Assembly: GCA_013816805.1 (NCBI GenBank)
Contig: JACDDS010000004.1
Span: 102,051-166,050 of the forward strand
Length of the DNA: 64,000 nt
From: Chitinophagales bacterium
GTDB taxonomy: Bacteria > Bacteroidota > Bacteroidia > Chitinophagales > UBA10324
Direction: 5' to 3'
In this document: positions 1-9,240 of the stretch, one piece after another
Layout of the letters: every line of letters starts with the position of its first letter
Numbering within the stretch: position 1 is the first letter of the stretch
The notes under the pieces: generated by a model
Database searches by the model: none
Seen by the model: only the letters and a program-made list of their open reading frames with translations
What the model was told of the DNA's origin: nothing
Made by a program: the position numbers and the translations under genes

Positions 1-20
1 ATTATCAATACTTAATACTC

Positions 21-821
21 ATGTTCGCAGCAACGCTTTTATTATCTCTCTTAGAAAAGCTCACAGCCCTAAAAACGTTTGCTGCGGTAAAGGCAGGTAT
101 TTCCATGATACCCTCGCGAGGGTATACATTACATTCGTTTAACCATGATGTAAACCACAATTTGGTACGTGCACGCATTGCCCGTGATCTTCACGACAAT
201 ATCGGCTCTACACTTGGCAGTATTTCGTATTACAGTGAAATGGCACGTCACCTGCCTGAAGAAAAGAAATCACAGCGCAACATGCTGCTGAAGAAAATAG
301 AAGAAGCCTCTCACGACCTGATAGAAGAGATGAGTGATATGGTATGGGCAATCAATCCTGTAAATGATAGCCTGGAAAAACTCACCACCCGGATGAGGAA
401 CTATGGAACCGATTTTCTTTCAACCTGTAATATTGATTACTCATTTGAAACGAAGATTATTTCCGATATACCGCAGCTTTCTATCGAGCAACGTAAAAAT
501 ATTTTCCTCATTTACAAAGAAGCTATTTACAATGCATCTAAATATTCTGCTTGTTCCCGGTTAACGGCATCTATTATTCAATCCACCAATAACCTAATTA
601 TCGAAGTAAGGGATAATGGAAAAGGGTTTGATATAAATCAACCGGCACCATACAATGGAAATGGAATCATCAATATGAAATATAGAGCAAAAGAAATCGG
701 AGCCGAGTTTTATATTTTTTCAGAAAAAGGAAAGGGTACTCAGGTTTGTGTGTTAATTCCTGTAGAACCCGAAAAGTGTAATCCTCAAAATAAAAATCAG
801 GATTTAATGATTGACACTTAA
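21..821 (+). CDS. Sensor histidine kinase, LytS/NarX type (HisKA_3 + HATPase), 5' end possibly outside the window
   Basis: This is the kinase half of a two-component system; it autophosphorylates on His and passes the phosphate to a response regulator. The H-box RDLHDNIGSTL puts the phospho-His near residue 58. A HATPase_c domain follows: an N-box (EAIYNASKYS, about residue 168), the G1 box DNGKGFD (about 200) and a G2-like region (GNGIINM). The frame is open to the left edge and the 57 residues before the H-box do not look like a normal sensor or coiled coil, so the real start is probably upstream and a sensor region is missing. A response regulator begins 23 bases downstream, as expected for a cognate pair, but it is frameshifted. 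Confidence 0.85.
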   Translation: MFAATLLLSLLEKLTALKTFAAVKAGISMIPSRGYTLHSFNHDVNHNLVRARIARDLHDNIGSTLGSISYYSEMARHLPEEKKSQRNMLLKKIEEASHDLIEEMSDMVWAINPVNDSLEKLTTRMRNYGTDFLSTCNIDYSFETKIISDIPQLSIEQRKNIFLIYKEAIYNASKYSACSRLTASIIQSTNNLIIEVRDNGKGFDINQPAPYNGNGIINMKYRAKEIGAEFYIFSEKGKGTQVCVLIPVEPEKCNPQNKNQDLMIDT

Positions 822-844
822 ATGGAACTCTCACAATTGTGCGT

Positions 845-1484
845 ATGGTATCACCCATTACAATAATGCTCTTCGATGATAACAAGCGTATCCGGGATTC
901 GCTGGAAATTCTTTTTACATCCCATTCGGAATTTGAATGGCTGGGCGCTCACAGAGATGCCTCTCAAGCAACTGTGCTCGTCGGGACAAGTTTTCCTGAT
1001 GTGGTGCTGATGGATATTAATATGCCGGGAATCAGTGGCATTGAATCGACTTATTCTATTAAAAGAAAATTTCCTGATCAGGTAATAATGATGCTCACCA
1101 TATTCGATGATGATGATAAAGTATTCAATGCCATCTGTGCCGGTGCAGTAGGCTATATTGTAAAAAGCAAATCACTAACTCATTATTAAAGCAGTAAAGG
1201 AAGTACATGCAGGAGGTGCACCCATGACTCCCTCCGTGGCCCGCAATGTGCTTCAGCTATTTCAACAAAGAAATGCTCCTGCACCACCTGATGCTTTTGA
1301 CCTGACAGAAAGGGAAAAAGAAGTGCTGAGTCATCTTACTAAGGGCAGCGCTTATAAGATGATCGCAGATAAAATGAACATCTGCTACGATACCGTTCAT
1401 TCCCATATCAAAAACATCTATAAAAAACTTCACGTTAATTCTGTGAGCGAAGCGGTTTCGAAGGCCTTACGGGAGCGGTTGTAA
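845..1484 (+). pseudogene. LuxR/NarL-family response regulator, frameshifted between receiver and HTH
   Basis: The receiver half (845-1189) has the acidic pair (FDD) and the phospho-acceptor Asp in VVLMDINMPG. It stops early after GYIVKSK. The next frame carries straight on with IIKAVKEVHAGG and then a complete LuxR-type HTH (TEREKEVLSHLTKGSAYKMI, then DTVHSHIKNIYKKL) to 1484. A shift of one base near 1171-1181 (one base gained or two lost) separates the halves, which together have the usual ~210-residue length. The ATG at 845 is preferred over the upstream GTG. It follows the histidine kinase and is its likely partner. It is either a real null allele or a base-calling error; the paralogue at 3429-4077 is also broken. 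Confidence 0.8.
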
Positions 1485-1898
1485 TCTTTTAGACATTTCC
1501 AAGCTTTATTTCACATTATTTTCAATTGTGATCGGAAGTCTAACTGAAATTAATGTGCCGCTATAAACGGATTTGAATATTGATAGATCTAATATCAAGC
1601 CGTACCAACAACTGTGGCGAAAGGGATTTTTCATGATTAATATAACGAACCCCTCGACAGAAATAGTAAGTCGCTTTTTTACGTGAGTATTTCACAAGCG
1701 TATTAAAATCCTTGAATACTTGCTTTAATCTTTCTAATGTTAATTCATCAAACAAATAACAAGTCATAATCTAAATTCACCACTATTGGCGATTGACAGG
1801 ATAAACTCTTTTTTTCATCTTTACATCAATGCTTCAATGTTTAAGCTGATGCGGATAAGGATGCGTGATGTAAAGCACCTCATTTGATCATTTTCGAA
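1485..1898. other. Intergenic region before the DUF1254 gene
   Basis: No convincing gene is seen. A 68-codon minus-strand frame (1561-1767) resembles nothing recognised. The right part holds motif copy 1 (1781-1801) and, 16 bases further on, a CATCTTTAC box that resembles a degenerate Bacteroidota -7 element, so this is probably the promoter region of the DUF1254 gene. Confidence 0.5.
1781..1801 (+). promoter_or_regulatory. Motif copy 1, core TTGGCGATTGACA (candidate operator or -33 region)
   Basis: The core TTGGCGATTGACA occurs three times in the first 4.2 kb (1787, 3389 and 4150) and I found it nowhere else in the window. Here it lies about 100 bases before the DUF1254 start and 16 bases before a CATCTTTAC box. 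Copy 3 has almost the same spacing to CATCTTTGC, which suggests a promoter-linked regulator site. Confidence 0.5.
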
Positions 1899-3326
1899 AT
1901 GGCAATTTCTCTGCTGCGCTGTTGTATTTTTTCTTCGCTGCTGATCTTCCTTTCTTTTTTCACGCTGGCACAAAGCAATGAGGCGTCGAATAATACATCC
2001 GCTGTTTCTCCGGTGGATGCACAATTGATCCAGGCGGCGAAGGATGCATACATCTTCGGTTATCCACTTGTGATGATGGAAATCACCCGGAGGGTGATGA
2101 CCAACTACGAAAAGGCAACCGATCGCGGAGCACCAATGAACCAAATCTTCAGGAAAGAAACTTTTCCTGATGAAAAATTCAATACTGTAGTCAAGCCTAG
2201 CTGCGATACCTACTATGCACTGGCATGGATCGACCTTGGTCAGGAACCATTCGTCCTTGAAATTCCCAATACAAACGGGAGATTTTATTTACTGCCGATA
2301 CTCGACGCGTGGACCAATGTGATTGCATCACCGGGCAAGCGTACCACTGGCACAGCTTCACAAAAATTTATGATTACAGGGTCACATTGGAAGGGGAAAA
2401 TACCAAGGCAAATGACGGAGCTGCACTCACCAACCAATATGGCATGGATGGTGGGCCGTACCCAGGTGAACAGCAGGGAGGATGGTGCAAGTGTTGTGAA
2501 AGCGATCCAGCAAAGTTACCGCTTAACTCCTTTAAGCAGTTATCGCAAACGATACGATCCGCCCCGTTCCAAGGTGGATTCCCTCATTTCAATCAATCCG
2601 CCTCTGAAGCAGGTTTATGAAATGCCGGTCGAGGTATATTTTAATTTGTTAAATCAGCTGATGGTTGACAATCCCCCATTTCCTGCTGATTCAGCAATAT
2701 TAAAACGGGTTGGTCCTCTTGGAATATCACCCGGTAGAACTTTCGATTTGAAAAAATTTTCAGATAATGTTCAGGATTCAATCATTTCGATTCCTTTGTG
2801 GTTTAAAAAATACATGGCTGATTTAGCAAATAAGAAACAAAAAATTAACGGATGGACGGTCTATCGCGGCTTGGGCGAATACGGAATACGGTATGATTTC
2901 AGGGCAATGATTTCCAACAGGGGGCTCGGCGCCAACCTTGATGCCGATGCACTTTATCCTTCATCAACAACAGATGCTGATGGCGATAAGTACGACGGAG
3001 CAAAGTATCGCTATGTTTTGCATTTTGACGCCGGGAAGCTGCCGCCTGCGAATGCGTTCTGGAGTTTGACGATGTATGGCATGGATAATTTCCTGGTGGC
3101 TAATCCCATCAACCGCTTTGCGATTGGGGACAGGAATGATCTTAAAAAAAATTCCGACGGTTCGCTGGATATTTTTATTCAAAAGGATTCACCCGGGGAG
3201 GAGAGAGCATCTAACTGGTTGCCTGCTCCCGCTGCGCCATTTAACCTCACGTTGCGAATCTACTGGCCAGAGGAAGCTGTCTTAAACGGAAGTTGGATCC
3301 CGCCCGCTGTTGTGAAAGTTCAATAG
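1899..3326 (+). CDS. DUF1254/DUF1214 domain-containing secreted protein
   Basis: The protein is about 475 residues. A signal peptide (hydrophobic run ending FFTLAQ, about residue 25) is followed by a DUF1254 region (DAYIFGYPLVMMEITRRVM, about 45-190) and a C-terminal DUF1214 region (RYVLHFDAGKLPPANAFWS to TLRIYWPEE). The ATG at 1899 is chosen over the TTG at 1884 because it places the signal peptide at the N-terminus. The molecular function of these two domains is not established; they always occur together in envelope proteins. It sits between the two response regulators and downstream of motif copy 1, so it may be a target of that system. No T9SS sorting domain is visible. Confidence 0.85.
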   Translation: MAISLLRCCIFSSLLIFLSFFTLAQSNEASNNTSAVSPVDAQLIQAAKDAYIFGYPLVMMEITRRVMTNYEKATDRGAPMNQIFRKETFPDEKFNTVVKPSCDTYYALAWIDLGQEPFVLEIPNTNGRFYLLPILDAWTNVIASPGKRTTGTASQKFMITGSHWKGKIPRQMTELHSPTNMAWMVGRTQVNSREDGASVVKAIQQSYRLTPLSSYRKRYDPPRSKVDSLISINPPLKQVYEMPVEVYFNLLNQLMVDNPPFPADSAILKRVGPLGISPGRTFDLKKFSDNVQDSIISIPLWFKKYMADLANKKQKINGWTVYRGLGEYGIRYDFRAMISNRGLGANLDADALYPSSTTDADGDKYDGAKYRYVLHFDAGKLPPANAFWSLTMYGMDNFLVANPINRFAIGDRNDLKKNSDGSLDIFIQKDSPGEERASNWLPAPAAPFNLTLRIYWPEEAVLNGSWIPPAVVKVQ

Positions 3327-3380
3327 AGGATGTTTACTCAGTTCCCACACGAATCCTTCACGCGATATAATTGCACATTG

Positions 3381-3400
3381 ACCAATATTGGCGATTGACA
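3381..3400 (+). promoter_or_regulatory. Motif copy 2, core TTGGCGATTGACA
   Basis: Copy 2 lies just after the DUF1254 stop and about 30 bases before the first ATG of the second response-regulator pseudogene. It matches copies 1 and 3 through the core and in a preceding ACCA or CACC; the downstream sequence differs and no clear -7 box follows. Confidence 0.5.
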
Positions 3401-3428
3401 ACCTATTAGTTCTTCGATAACGTTACCA

Positions 3429-4077
3429 ATGATGACACCCCCTTATCAAAATAGAGCTGTTCTATTGACAACAGCCTGAAACGCGATTCACTCGAACTGC
3501 TTTCAACTTCAAAAGCCGGCTTTTAATGGGAACGTGGTTATGCTGATGCCGTTCAGGCGATGAACCTTCTGGAAAGTTCATTCACCTGATGTAGTGCTTA
3601 TGGACATAGATATTTCAGGAATCAGCGGTATCCAAGGTCACTTATGCTATCAAAAAGAATTTACCGGATCAGGTAATCATAATGTACACCCTATATGATA
3701 GTGACGAGAACATATTTCGCTCTATATGCGCTGGGGCTTCGGGTTACCTTTTAAAATACCTGTCACGCAGTAATCTAATTCCTGCAGTGAAAGAGTTACA
3801 TAGCGGCGGCTCACCCCTAACACCATCCGTGGCCCGCAATGTGCTTCAGCTATTTCAACAAAAAATTGCTCCTGCACCACCTGATGCTTTTGACTTGACA
3901 GAACGGGAAAAGGAAGTACTGAGTCATCTTACTAAAGGCAGCGCTTATAAGATGATCGCTGATAAAATGAACATCTGCTACGATACCGTTCATTCCCATA
4001 TTAAAAACATCTATAAAAAACTTCACGTTAATTCTGTAAGCGAAGCCGTTTCTAAGGCCTTGAGAGAACGGTTGTGA
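3429..4077 (+). pseudogene. Second LuxR-family response regulator, receiver domain decayed
   Basis: The receiver half (3429-3680) aligns with the copy at 845, including a phospho-site stretch (DVVLMDIDISG), but has stops and more than one frameshift. From 3682 the frame is open: the end of the receiver (ICAGASGYLL) and then a full LuxR HTH. The HTH DNA is almost identical to that of the first copy (roughly 15-20 differences over 250 bases by eye), while the receiver DNA is far more diverged. The open part could still make an HTH-only DNA-binding protein if translated from 3682. The two copies arose by duplication, probably with later gene conversion of the HTH half. Confidence 0.8.
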
Positions 4078-4422
4078 ATTTACTTTTCCCGCATTATTAC
4101 CTCTAACCCTTTCCCTACAATAATAATCCATAATAATACTCACCATAATTGGCGATTGACAGGCGCAGTTCTGCATCTCATCTTTGCATTAACAAATGAG
4201 CTTTAAACTTCAAAGGCTTTTGCCGCATACGATTAACCAGGAACGGGAGGTAGATATTGAATAATGAAAAGATGGGTTTGAAATCTTCCCCGGCGATTGA
4301 AATCAGTAAATTATGTAACACGCATAATAATAATGGTATTGAAATTTACAAATAGAGTTTTGAGATTTAAGATTTTCCCCTTAGTTCATTTTCACTTTTT
4401 CTGATTTCTAAAATTTATCTAT
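4078..4422. other. Intergenic region with motif copy 3 and a possible short remnant
   Basis: After motif copy 3 (4141-4163) and a CATCTTTGC box comes a 22-codon frame at 4197-4265 that resembles no known protein; it may be the remnant of a gene once driven by this promoter. The rest is AT-rich leader of the SBBP gene at 4423. Confidence 0.4.
4141..4163 (+). promoter_or_regulatory. Motif copy 3, core TTGGCGATTGACA
   Basis: This copy shares the core with copies 1 and 2 and, with copy 1, the following AGG and a CATCTTTG-like box about 15 bases downstream. No intact gene follows directly; the nearest is the SBBP protein 260 bases away. Confidence 0.5.
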
Positions 4423-7242
4423 ATGAAAACAATTCTCCTTTTATTCATTGCTCTTGCAAATATTTGCGTGGTCAGCGCCTCATCTGTCGCACCTTTTTCA
4501 CACACATTTAAATCCGGTGGTTTTGTTCAAAATAAAGGTCAGATTAAAAATCAATATGGCCTGGTAAATGATGATGTAAAATATTTATATTCCAATGGCT
4601 TCTTTAATCTTCAGCTTCGCAAGAATGGTTTTAGCTATGAAATCTTTGAAGCTAAAAAAAGTGCCATCTTCTTGTCCGCCGCAGAAGATGATGAAGATTT
4701 AGGGCAGCAGCAAAAGGTTGACCTTTCATCCAGCCGAATAGATGTCATATTACTGGGCGCCAATGCTTCCCCGGAAATGGTTGCTGAAGAAGGGTCGGGT
4801 ACCTATTTTAATTATTTTATCACTCCTTCTTATAAAAAAGGGATCGAACATGTTTTAGCCTTTAACAAGATCACATACAAAAATATATATCCCGGTATTG
4901 ATCTGGTCTTCACTGACGATTTGATAAATAATACCGTGGAATATTCTTATGTTATTCGTCCAAATGCCAATCCTGCGCTGATCCGGATGCAATACCTGGG
5001 AACATCAGGCATAGCTATAGACAAATTTCAACATTTAAATATTCAGGCCGAAAAAGGTTTTGTGAGTGAAATCAACCTCAGCTCTTTCACTAATGAAACC
5101 AAGAAAGAAGTCCCTTGTAGGTTAACGTTGGAAAACAATGAGGTAAGTTTCTCAGTTGGTTCTGTTGTAAATGAAACACTCGTCATTGACCCCAATATTA
5201 TTTGGGGAACCTATTTTGGAGGAGAGATAGATGAAAAGACAAATCCCGAAATTACCGTGGATCAGAAAGGCAAGCCCATCTTGGTAGGAACAACCAGCAG
5301 TACCACTCTTATTGCAAGCAGTGGTGCCTTTCAAACCAGATTCTCCGGAGTGTGTGATTTTTGCATATCAAAATTTAAGACAGATGGAAATTTAGATTGG
5401 GCTACCTATTTTGGAGGAAGTGGTCAGGACATTGCTTATGGCATTACCAGCGATGATGGGAATAATATTTATGTGGCAGGCAATACTACCAGTGATGGAT
5501 TAGCAACTCCAGGTGCCCATTTAACAACAAGGGCAGGCCAGGGAGATGCCATTCTTGCAAAGTTCAGCAGTACAGGGGGTTTACTATGGAGCACTTATTA
5601 TGGTGGGTTTTCTCCTGACCAAGCGCGAAGCGTTTGCATTGATAATTCAGGACATGTTTTTATAGCTGGCTATTGTAACAGTACAACAGGGATTTCTACA
5701 CCGGGTGTTTATCAGGAAACATATGGAGGTTATGGAGACGCTTTTGTTGCTATGTTTTCATCAAATGGCACACTGAGGTGGGGAAGTTATTTAGGCGGCA
5801 CTAAGCAAGATCGTATCCATGCAGTGAGTGTGGATAAAATGGGTGCAGTGTACATTGAGGGAACCTGTGAAAGCACGTCCGGCATCGCGACTCCCGGAGC
5901 TTATCAAACTGTTTTTGGAGGAGCTACGGATGCCCTGGTCGCTAAATTTGATACTTCAAATGGTAATATTTTCTGGTCCACTTACTATGGTGGCGAAGCT
6001 GAAGACCATGGCCGCGGAGTGGTTTGTGACTCAAAGGGAAATGTATATATAGCAGGTTTCACAGGCAGTCTAAATAATATTGCTACACCCGGTGCATACC
6101 AGGAGCTTTTGAATCTCTACGGACAGAGTGGAGGGTTCGATGGATTAGTTGTGAAATTTACGAGTGACGGCGAGCGCATATGGGGAACTTATTATGGTGG
6201 TGAAGGAAACGACCCCTTTTATGGAATGGCTATTGACAACAATTCAAACATTTATATTGCAGGTTCTACAAAAAGTATTTCAGGAATAGCAACCGCCAAT
6301 GCCATTCAGGGATCGATTGGCGGTGACAATAATTCTGATGGCGCACTTGCCAAGTTTGACAATGACGGACATTTACTAATGGGAACGTACTGGGGTGAAA
6401 CTGCCCAGGAAATATTCTATGATGTTGATGTAGATGATAAAGGATTTGCATTCGCTGCATGTCGTACTGAGGGCACCGTTGAAGTTACTCCCGGGGTTTA
6501 TCAGACTCAGAATAACGGTGGAGCTGACTATGCAGTATATAAAATATATGCCGGTGACAATTGTTACGATATTAATGAACCGAATGAAACCCTCTCCTCC
6601 TCGAAACTATTGAAAGCAACTACTGATACATCAAGCTGGGGTTATAGCGCGAGCATATCTTCTTCGACTGATCAGGATTGGTTTAAAATAAAGACAAAAG
6701 CAGATGGAACAAATCTTAAGATATTGCTCATGTATCCCCCGAAAACTTACACCCTAAAGCTTTGCGGTGACGACGGAGCAACTTTGGATTCTTCACGATT
6801 TCAGGGACCCGATACGCAAACCATTATATTTAATAATAATAATACAGGTTCATTCTACATTCAGGTTGTTCATACCAATACTCAATTCGATTCATTGAAT
6901 TGTTACCGGTTACTAATAATTAAAAGCAGTACTCCATTTTCTGTTCCACAAAAAGATTTGTCCCCACGATGGAATTCAAAGGCAAACGAAAGTGATTTCA
7001 GGATCGATCCGAATCCTGCCTGTACTCAGGTAAATGTGCATTTTATTTCTGATAAAAAAGGCATGGTTACGGGCATCTTATATGATATGTTGTGTCATCC
7101 TGTTTTTATGCAGCAATTTGAGGTGGATGAAGGAATAGTAGAACACCAGTTCACGCTTCCCTTGCTGACATCCGGCAGCTACATTTTCGAATGGAAACAA
7201 AACGATATAATTCATAGAAAACAATTGGTGATCAATCAGTAA
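4423..7242 (+). CDS. SBBP-repeat (beta-propeller) surface protein with T9SS sorting domain
   Basis: The protein has 939 residues. In order: a signal peptide (1-20); a DUF7948-type N-terminal domain opening with GGFVQNKGQIKN (about 30-260); SBBP repeats with the recurring pattern W.TY.GG....D (about 265-700); a pre-peptidase C-terminal (PPC)-like domain (NEPNETLSSSKLL ... DQDWFKI, about 716-820); and a T9SS type A sorting domain (DPNPACTQVNVHF to KQLVINQ, about 860-939). It should be exported by Sec, moved across the outer membrane by T9SS and attached or released. The ligand is unknown. It is the first gene of a 9-kb island of similar cargo; a distant relative lies at 43139-46570. Confidence 0.9.
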   Translation: MKTILLLFIALANICVVSASSVAPFSHTFKSGGFVQNKGQIKNQYGLVNDDVKYLYSNGFFNLQLRKNGFSYEIFEAKKSAIFLSAAEDDEDLGQQQKVDLSSSRIDVILLGANASPEMVAEEGSGTYFNYFITPSYKKGIEHVLAFNKITYKNIYPGIDLVFTDDLINNTVEYSYVIRPNANPALIRMQYLGTSGIAIDKFQHLNIQAEKGFVSEINLSSFTNETKKEVPCRLTLENNEVSFSVGSVVNETLVIDPNIIWGTYFGGEIDEKTNPEITVDQKGKPILVGTTSSTTLIASSGAFQTRFSGVCDFCISKFKTDGNLDWATYFGGSGQDIAYGITSDDGNNIYVAGNTTSDGLATPGAHLTTRAGQGDAILAKFSSTGGLLWSTYYGGFSPDQARSVCIDNSGHVFIAGYCNSTTGISTPGVYQETYGGYGDAFVAMFSSNGTLRWGSYLGGTKQDRIHAVSVDKMGAVYIEGTCESTSGIATPGAYQTVFGGATDALVAKFDTSNGNIFWSTYYGGEAEDHGRGVVCDSKGNVYIAGFTGSLNNIATPGAYQELLNLYGQSGGFDGLVVKFTSDGERIWGTYYGGEGNDPFYGMAIDNNSNIYIAGSTKSISGIATANAIQGSIGGDNNSDGALAKFDNDGHLLMGTYWGETAQEIFYDVDVDDKGFAFAACRTEGTVEVTPGVYQTQNNGGADYAVYKIYAGDNCYDINEPNETLSSSKLLKATTDTSSWGYSASISSSTDQDWFKIKTKADGTNLKILLMYPPKTYTLKLCGDDGATLDSSRFQGPDTQTIIFNNNNTGSFYIQVVHTNTQFDSLNCYRLLIIKSSTPFSVPQKDLSPRWNSKANESDFRIDPNPACTQVNVHFISDKKGMVTGILYDMLCHPVFMQQFEVDEGIVEHQFTLPLLTSGSYIFEWKQNDIIHRKQLVINQ

Positions 7243-7548
7243 TTACTATAGTATTTTTGTTCGCCTGGAGATAAGTGTTTCTTATTTGATTTAGAATCGC
7301 CTATTTAAAATCATTGATGAAGAACAGAAATTGTAATTGATTCAAGTCAAATGTAATTGAATGAGATCATCTTCCTGCCTTCATTCAGATAATCCACAAT
7401 GACAAGCAGAAATCAGGAAGCTGATGATCGAGAAATAATAATTAAAGGGTCGCACTTCGGGAGTGTGATACAGCATTCCTGAAGTGCTATCCTAAAATCA
7501 TTTCCTGTACCACGAAAAAATAAATAAGGTCACCTTAACCTCATCATA
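7243..7548. other. Gap holding a remnant of a Kelch-gene 3' end and a hairpin
   Basis: Bases 7385-7435 nearly repeat the last codons of the Kelch gene (GQAEIRKLMIQK region at 9074-9116). The following ~75 bases, including a CACTTCGGGA...TCCTGAAGTG hairpin, match the downstream flank of that gene. A lost paralogue probably stood here. Confidence 0.65.
7452..7488 (+). terminator. Hairpin resembling a terminator (remnant copy)
   Basis: GCACTTCGGGA pairs with TTCCTGAAGTGC across a 14-base loop. A related hairpin follows the Kelch gene at 9127-9164. No long T-run follows, so termination efficiency is uncertain. Confidence 0.4.
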
Positions 7549-9116
7549 ATGTTAATCACAACTACAATTAATCCGCAAGTGAAAGGCCGCATAGCAGAGA
7601 AAACAATCACCTTGCTTCTCACAATTTTATTAATAGCAGGCTTAATCTGCAGCTATGCACAAAACACCTGGACACAGAAAGCTAGCTTTGGAGGCACAGC
7701 AAGAGACGCTGCTGTCGGATTTTCTATTGATAACAATGGATACATTGGTACCGGCTGGGATGCCACTTCACCTTTCAAAAATGATTTCTGGGAATATAAT
7801 TCAGCCACTAACGCCTGGACTCAAAAAGCTAACTTCGGGGGAACGGGAAGAAACGGTGCAATAGGATTTTCCGTTGATAACAAAGGATATATCGGTACTG
7901 GTTATGATGTTAACTACGAGAAAAAAAATGATTTCTGGGAATACGATCCTGCAACGAATACTTGGATACAAAAAGCTAACTTCGGTGGAACAGCAAGAGA
8001 TTTAGCTGTGGGATTTTCTATCGGCAGCAAAGGGTACCTTGCTACCGGTCGGGATATCAACGGTTATACAAATGATCTCTGGGAATATGATCCTGTCACC
8101 AATGTCTGGATTCGGAAGGCTGACTTGGGTGATACGGGAAGATACGGTGCAGTAGGATTTTCCATTGACAGTAAAGGCTATATCGGTACCGGGTTTGATA
8201 TTAACTACCAGAAAAATGATTTCTGGGAATACGATCTGCAACGAATATGTGGATACCAAAGGCTAACTTCAATGGAACAGCAAGAGATTTAGCTGTGGGG
8301 TTTTCTATTGGCAGCAAAGGGTATTTAGGAACTGGATACAGTAGTAATGACTATAACAGGTGTTTCAGTGATTTCTGGGAATATGACCCGGCACCAAATA
8401 CCTGGATTAAAAAAGCTAACTGCGGGGGATGGGAAAGAGGTCAGGCAGTCGGATTTTCTATCGACGGAAAAGGATATATAGGCACCGGTTTTAATAATGG
8501 TTTCACTTACCTAAATGATCTCTGGGAATATACTCCTGACAATCCTGACGACTTATGTTCAGCACCCTATGATGGTTATACAAATAATATCACTTCCACC
8601 AGCGCAACTGTTTCATGGTTTGATTCTATTAACGCGGCTATTGGTTATCGGATTTACTATAAAGAGAAAAATACTTACGGTTGGAGCAAGGCACACGCGA
8701 AAGGAACTTCGCTCAGTAAGACAATAAAAGGATTACAACCAGGTACCACCTACGTTTGGATGGTTGGTGCAAAATGTGACTCAGCATTCCACTCAGATTT
8801 TTCTCAGCGGTATGAATTCACAACACTATCAGAGAAAGAAGCCGATGCTGCAAATCTTTCCGGTTTCGATTTATTCATATCTCCGAATCCAGGTGATGGA
8901 AATTTAACATTAGAAATCACACTTCAGCAAGAAGAATCACTCACCATTAAGTTGTTTGATGTGACGGGAATAGAAATGTATGCAGAGAACGTCGGCAACG
9001 TAGCGGGTACTTTAATTAAACAACTTCATCTAAACAATCTCTTTCATGGTTCCTACTTCATTCAAATTATTCATAATGGACAAGCAGAAATCAGGAAGCT
9101 GATGATCCAGAAGTAA
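7549..9116 (+). pseudogene. Kelch-repeat protein with FN3 and T9SS sorting domain, single-base frameshift
   Basis: Two overlapping frames (7549-8292 and 8247-9116) form one protein of about 522 residues: a signal peptide (hydrophobic 18-38), six to seven Kelch blades (pattern A.GFSI..KGYIGTG ... DFWEYDP.TN.W), an FN3 domain (TSTSATVSWFDS ... PGTTYVWMVGA, about 8590-8830) and a T9SS sorting domain (8868-9116). The break is at 8233-8238: other blades read GATCCTGCAACGAAT, here one C is missing. Everything else is intact, so the lesion is recent or a base-calling error. Closely related DNA for the FN3 and sorting domains recurs at 10890-11393. Confidence 0.85.
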
Positions 9117-9126
9117 ATTAAAGAGT

Positions 9127-9164
9127 AACATTTCGGAAGTGCTATTCAGCATTCCTGAAGTGTT
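9127..9164 (+). terminator. Hairpin downstream of the Kelch gene
   Basis: AACATTTCGGA pairs with TCCTGAAGTGTT ten bases after the Kelch stop and is followed by ATTTCT. It is a relative of the hairpin at 7452-7488 and is a plausible terminator. Confidence 0.45.
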
Positions 9165-9240
9165 ATTTCTAAAATCATTTCTGGTAATTACAAATACTTA
9201 ACGTAACCTAATAATCAATTCGCTTTAAAAATTCTATAGC

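Noticed and set aside
1561-1767. 68-codon minus-strand frame in the gap after the first response regulator
   Set aside because: No recognisable motif, no ribosome-binding site or promoter box seen, and the region seems to be a promoter for the DUF1254 gene. It could be a remnant but cannot be supported.
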